NCBI GenBank assembly: GCA_030451965.1
Contig: JAKDNE010000227.1
Coordinates: 1 to 5,467, forward strand
Direction of reading: 5' to 3'
Origin: Brachybacterium sp.
Lineage (GTDB): Bacteria; Actinomycetota; Actinomycetes; Actinomycetales; Dermabacteraceae
DNA: 5,467 nucleotides
Below are positions 5,156 through 5,467 of the stretch, piece after piece; position 1 is the stretch's first letter, and each line of letters starts with the position of its first letter. A program made the position numbers and the translations under genes. The notes beneath the pieces are model-generated. The model worked only from the letters and a program-made list of their open reading frames with translations, ran no database searches and was not told the origin of the DNA.

Positions 5156-5467
5156 TGACATCTGATCTGGCTTGCCCTCTGGGCGGCCTGGAAGGATGTG
5201 CCCCATGCCCGCTCCCTACCCCCAGGAGTTCCGCGAGGATGTCGTGCGAGTGACCCGGTCCCGTGAGGACGGCGTCACGATCGCGCAGATCGCGAAGGAC
5301 TTCGGCGTCCACGAGATGACGCTCCACAAATGGATCCGCCAAGCCGACATCGACGATGGCAATCGTCCCGGAAAGACACGGGAGGACTCCACCGAACTGC
5401 GCGACCTCCGCCGCCGCAACCGGCTGCTGGAGCAGGAGAACGAGGTCCTCCGCCGCGCTGCCGCCTA
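5156..5467 (+). mobile_element. IS3-family insertion sequence, left end (partial)
   Basis: The window ends inside an insertion sequence recognised by its OrfA. The left end is placed provisionally at TGACATCTG (5156), because IS3-family terminal repeats usually begin with TG and this lies about 50 bp before OrfA. The right end, OrfB, second inverted repeat and target duplication are outside the window, so the exact boundary is unproven. The element is oriented away from the kinase operon. Confidence 0.55.
5205..5467 (+). CDS. IS3-family transposase OrfA, 3' end beyond window
   Basis: The 87 complete codons visible start MPAPYPQEFREDVVRVTRSR. A helix-turn-helix spans about residues 24-46 (IAQIAKDFGVHEMTLHKWIR), binding the IS ends, followed by a linker and a leucine-zipper-like coiled coil (about 64-84: LRDLRRRNRLLEQENEVLRR) for multimerisation. 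This is the HTH_Tnp_1 (IS3/IS911 OrfA) pattern. In this family a programmed -1 frameshift near the end of OrfA normally makes the OrfAB transposase with the DDE domain, which would lie past position 5467. The start is the ATG at 5205, with GGAAGGA (5190-5196) 8 nt upstream. The gene is divergent from the kinase, and the visible part has no stop or frameshift. Confidence 0.93.
   Translation, partial: MPAPYPQEFREDVVRVTRSREDGVTIAQIAKDFGVHEMTLHKWIRQADIDDGNRPGKTREDSTELRDLRRRNRLLEQENEVLRRAAA

Noticed and set aside
5114..5206. Longer kinase N-terminus starting at 5206 or 5161
   Set aside because: The extra residues resemble no domain, overlap the IS end and OrfA start, and have weaker start signals than 5113.

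Overview
The window is GC-rich bacterial DNA with strong GC bias at third codon positions. Together with AGGAGG ribosome binding sites and a probable leaderless promoter, this suggests a high-GC actinomycete (Actinomycetota). Genus cannot be fixed from sequence alone; Microbacteriaceae or related Micrococcales-type bacteria are only a guess.

Almost all of the window is one module on the minus strand, read from right to left. It comprises a HisKA_3-type sensor kinase (3869-5113), a NarL/LuxR-type response regulator (3198-3872), an ABC ATPase (2197-3105), two ABC-2-type permeases (1457-2200 and 703-1455) and a small three-helix membrane protein (266-661). The kinase and regulator overlap by ATGA, the ATPase and first permease overlap by GTGA, and the two permeases are one base apart. 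The only real internal gap, 92 bp between regulator and ATPase, holds a 12-bp palindrome and a 10-bp-spaced direct repeat, which make a plausible operator.

The ATPase and permeases look like the lantibiotic-immunity / BcrA-like class of exporters (LanFEG type). The ATPase has Glu instead of Gln in the Q-loop (SLIESPPGY) and a SLGMKQR signature, and both permeases carry an E-H-x-G-x-x-W segment. No precursor peptide or lantibiotic modification gene is visible, so it is best read as a stand-alone sensing and resistance module. In this reading the two-component system senses a cell-envelope or peptide stress and switches on the transporter. The substrate is unknown.

The right edge (about 5156-5467) is the start of an IS3-family insertion sequence whose OrfA runs off the window on the plus strand. 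Its probable end lies about 43 bp upstream of the kinase start, so it may have replaced or altered the module's original upstream control region. The left edge (1-265) has no gene; its first ~150 bases are visibly AT-richer than the operon and contain a perfect 16-bp palindrome plus a nested inverted repeat, possibly a recombination site or mobile-element end.
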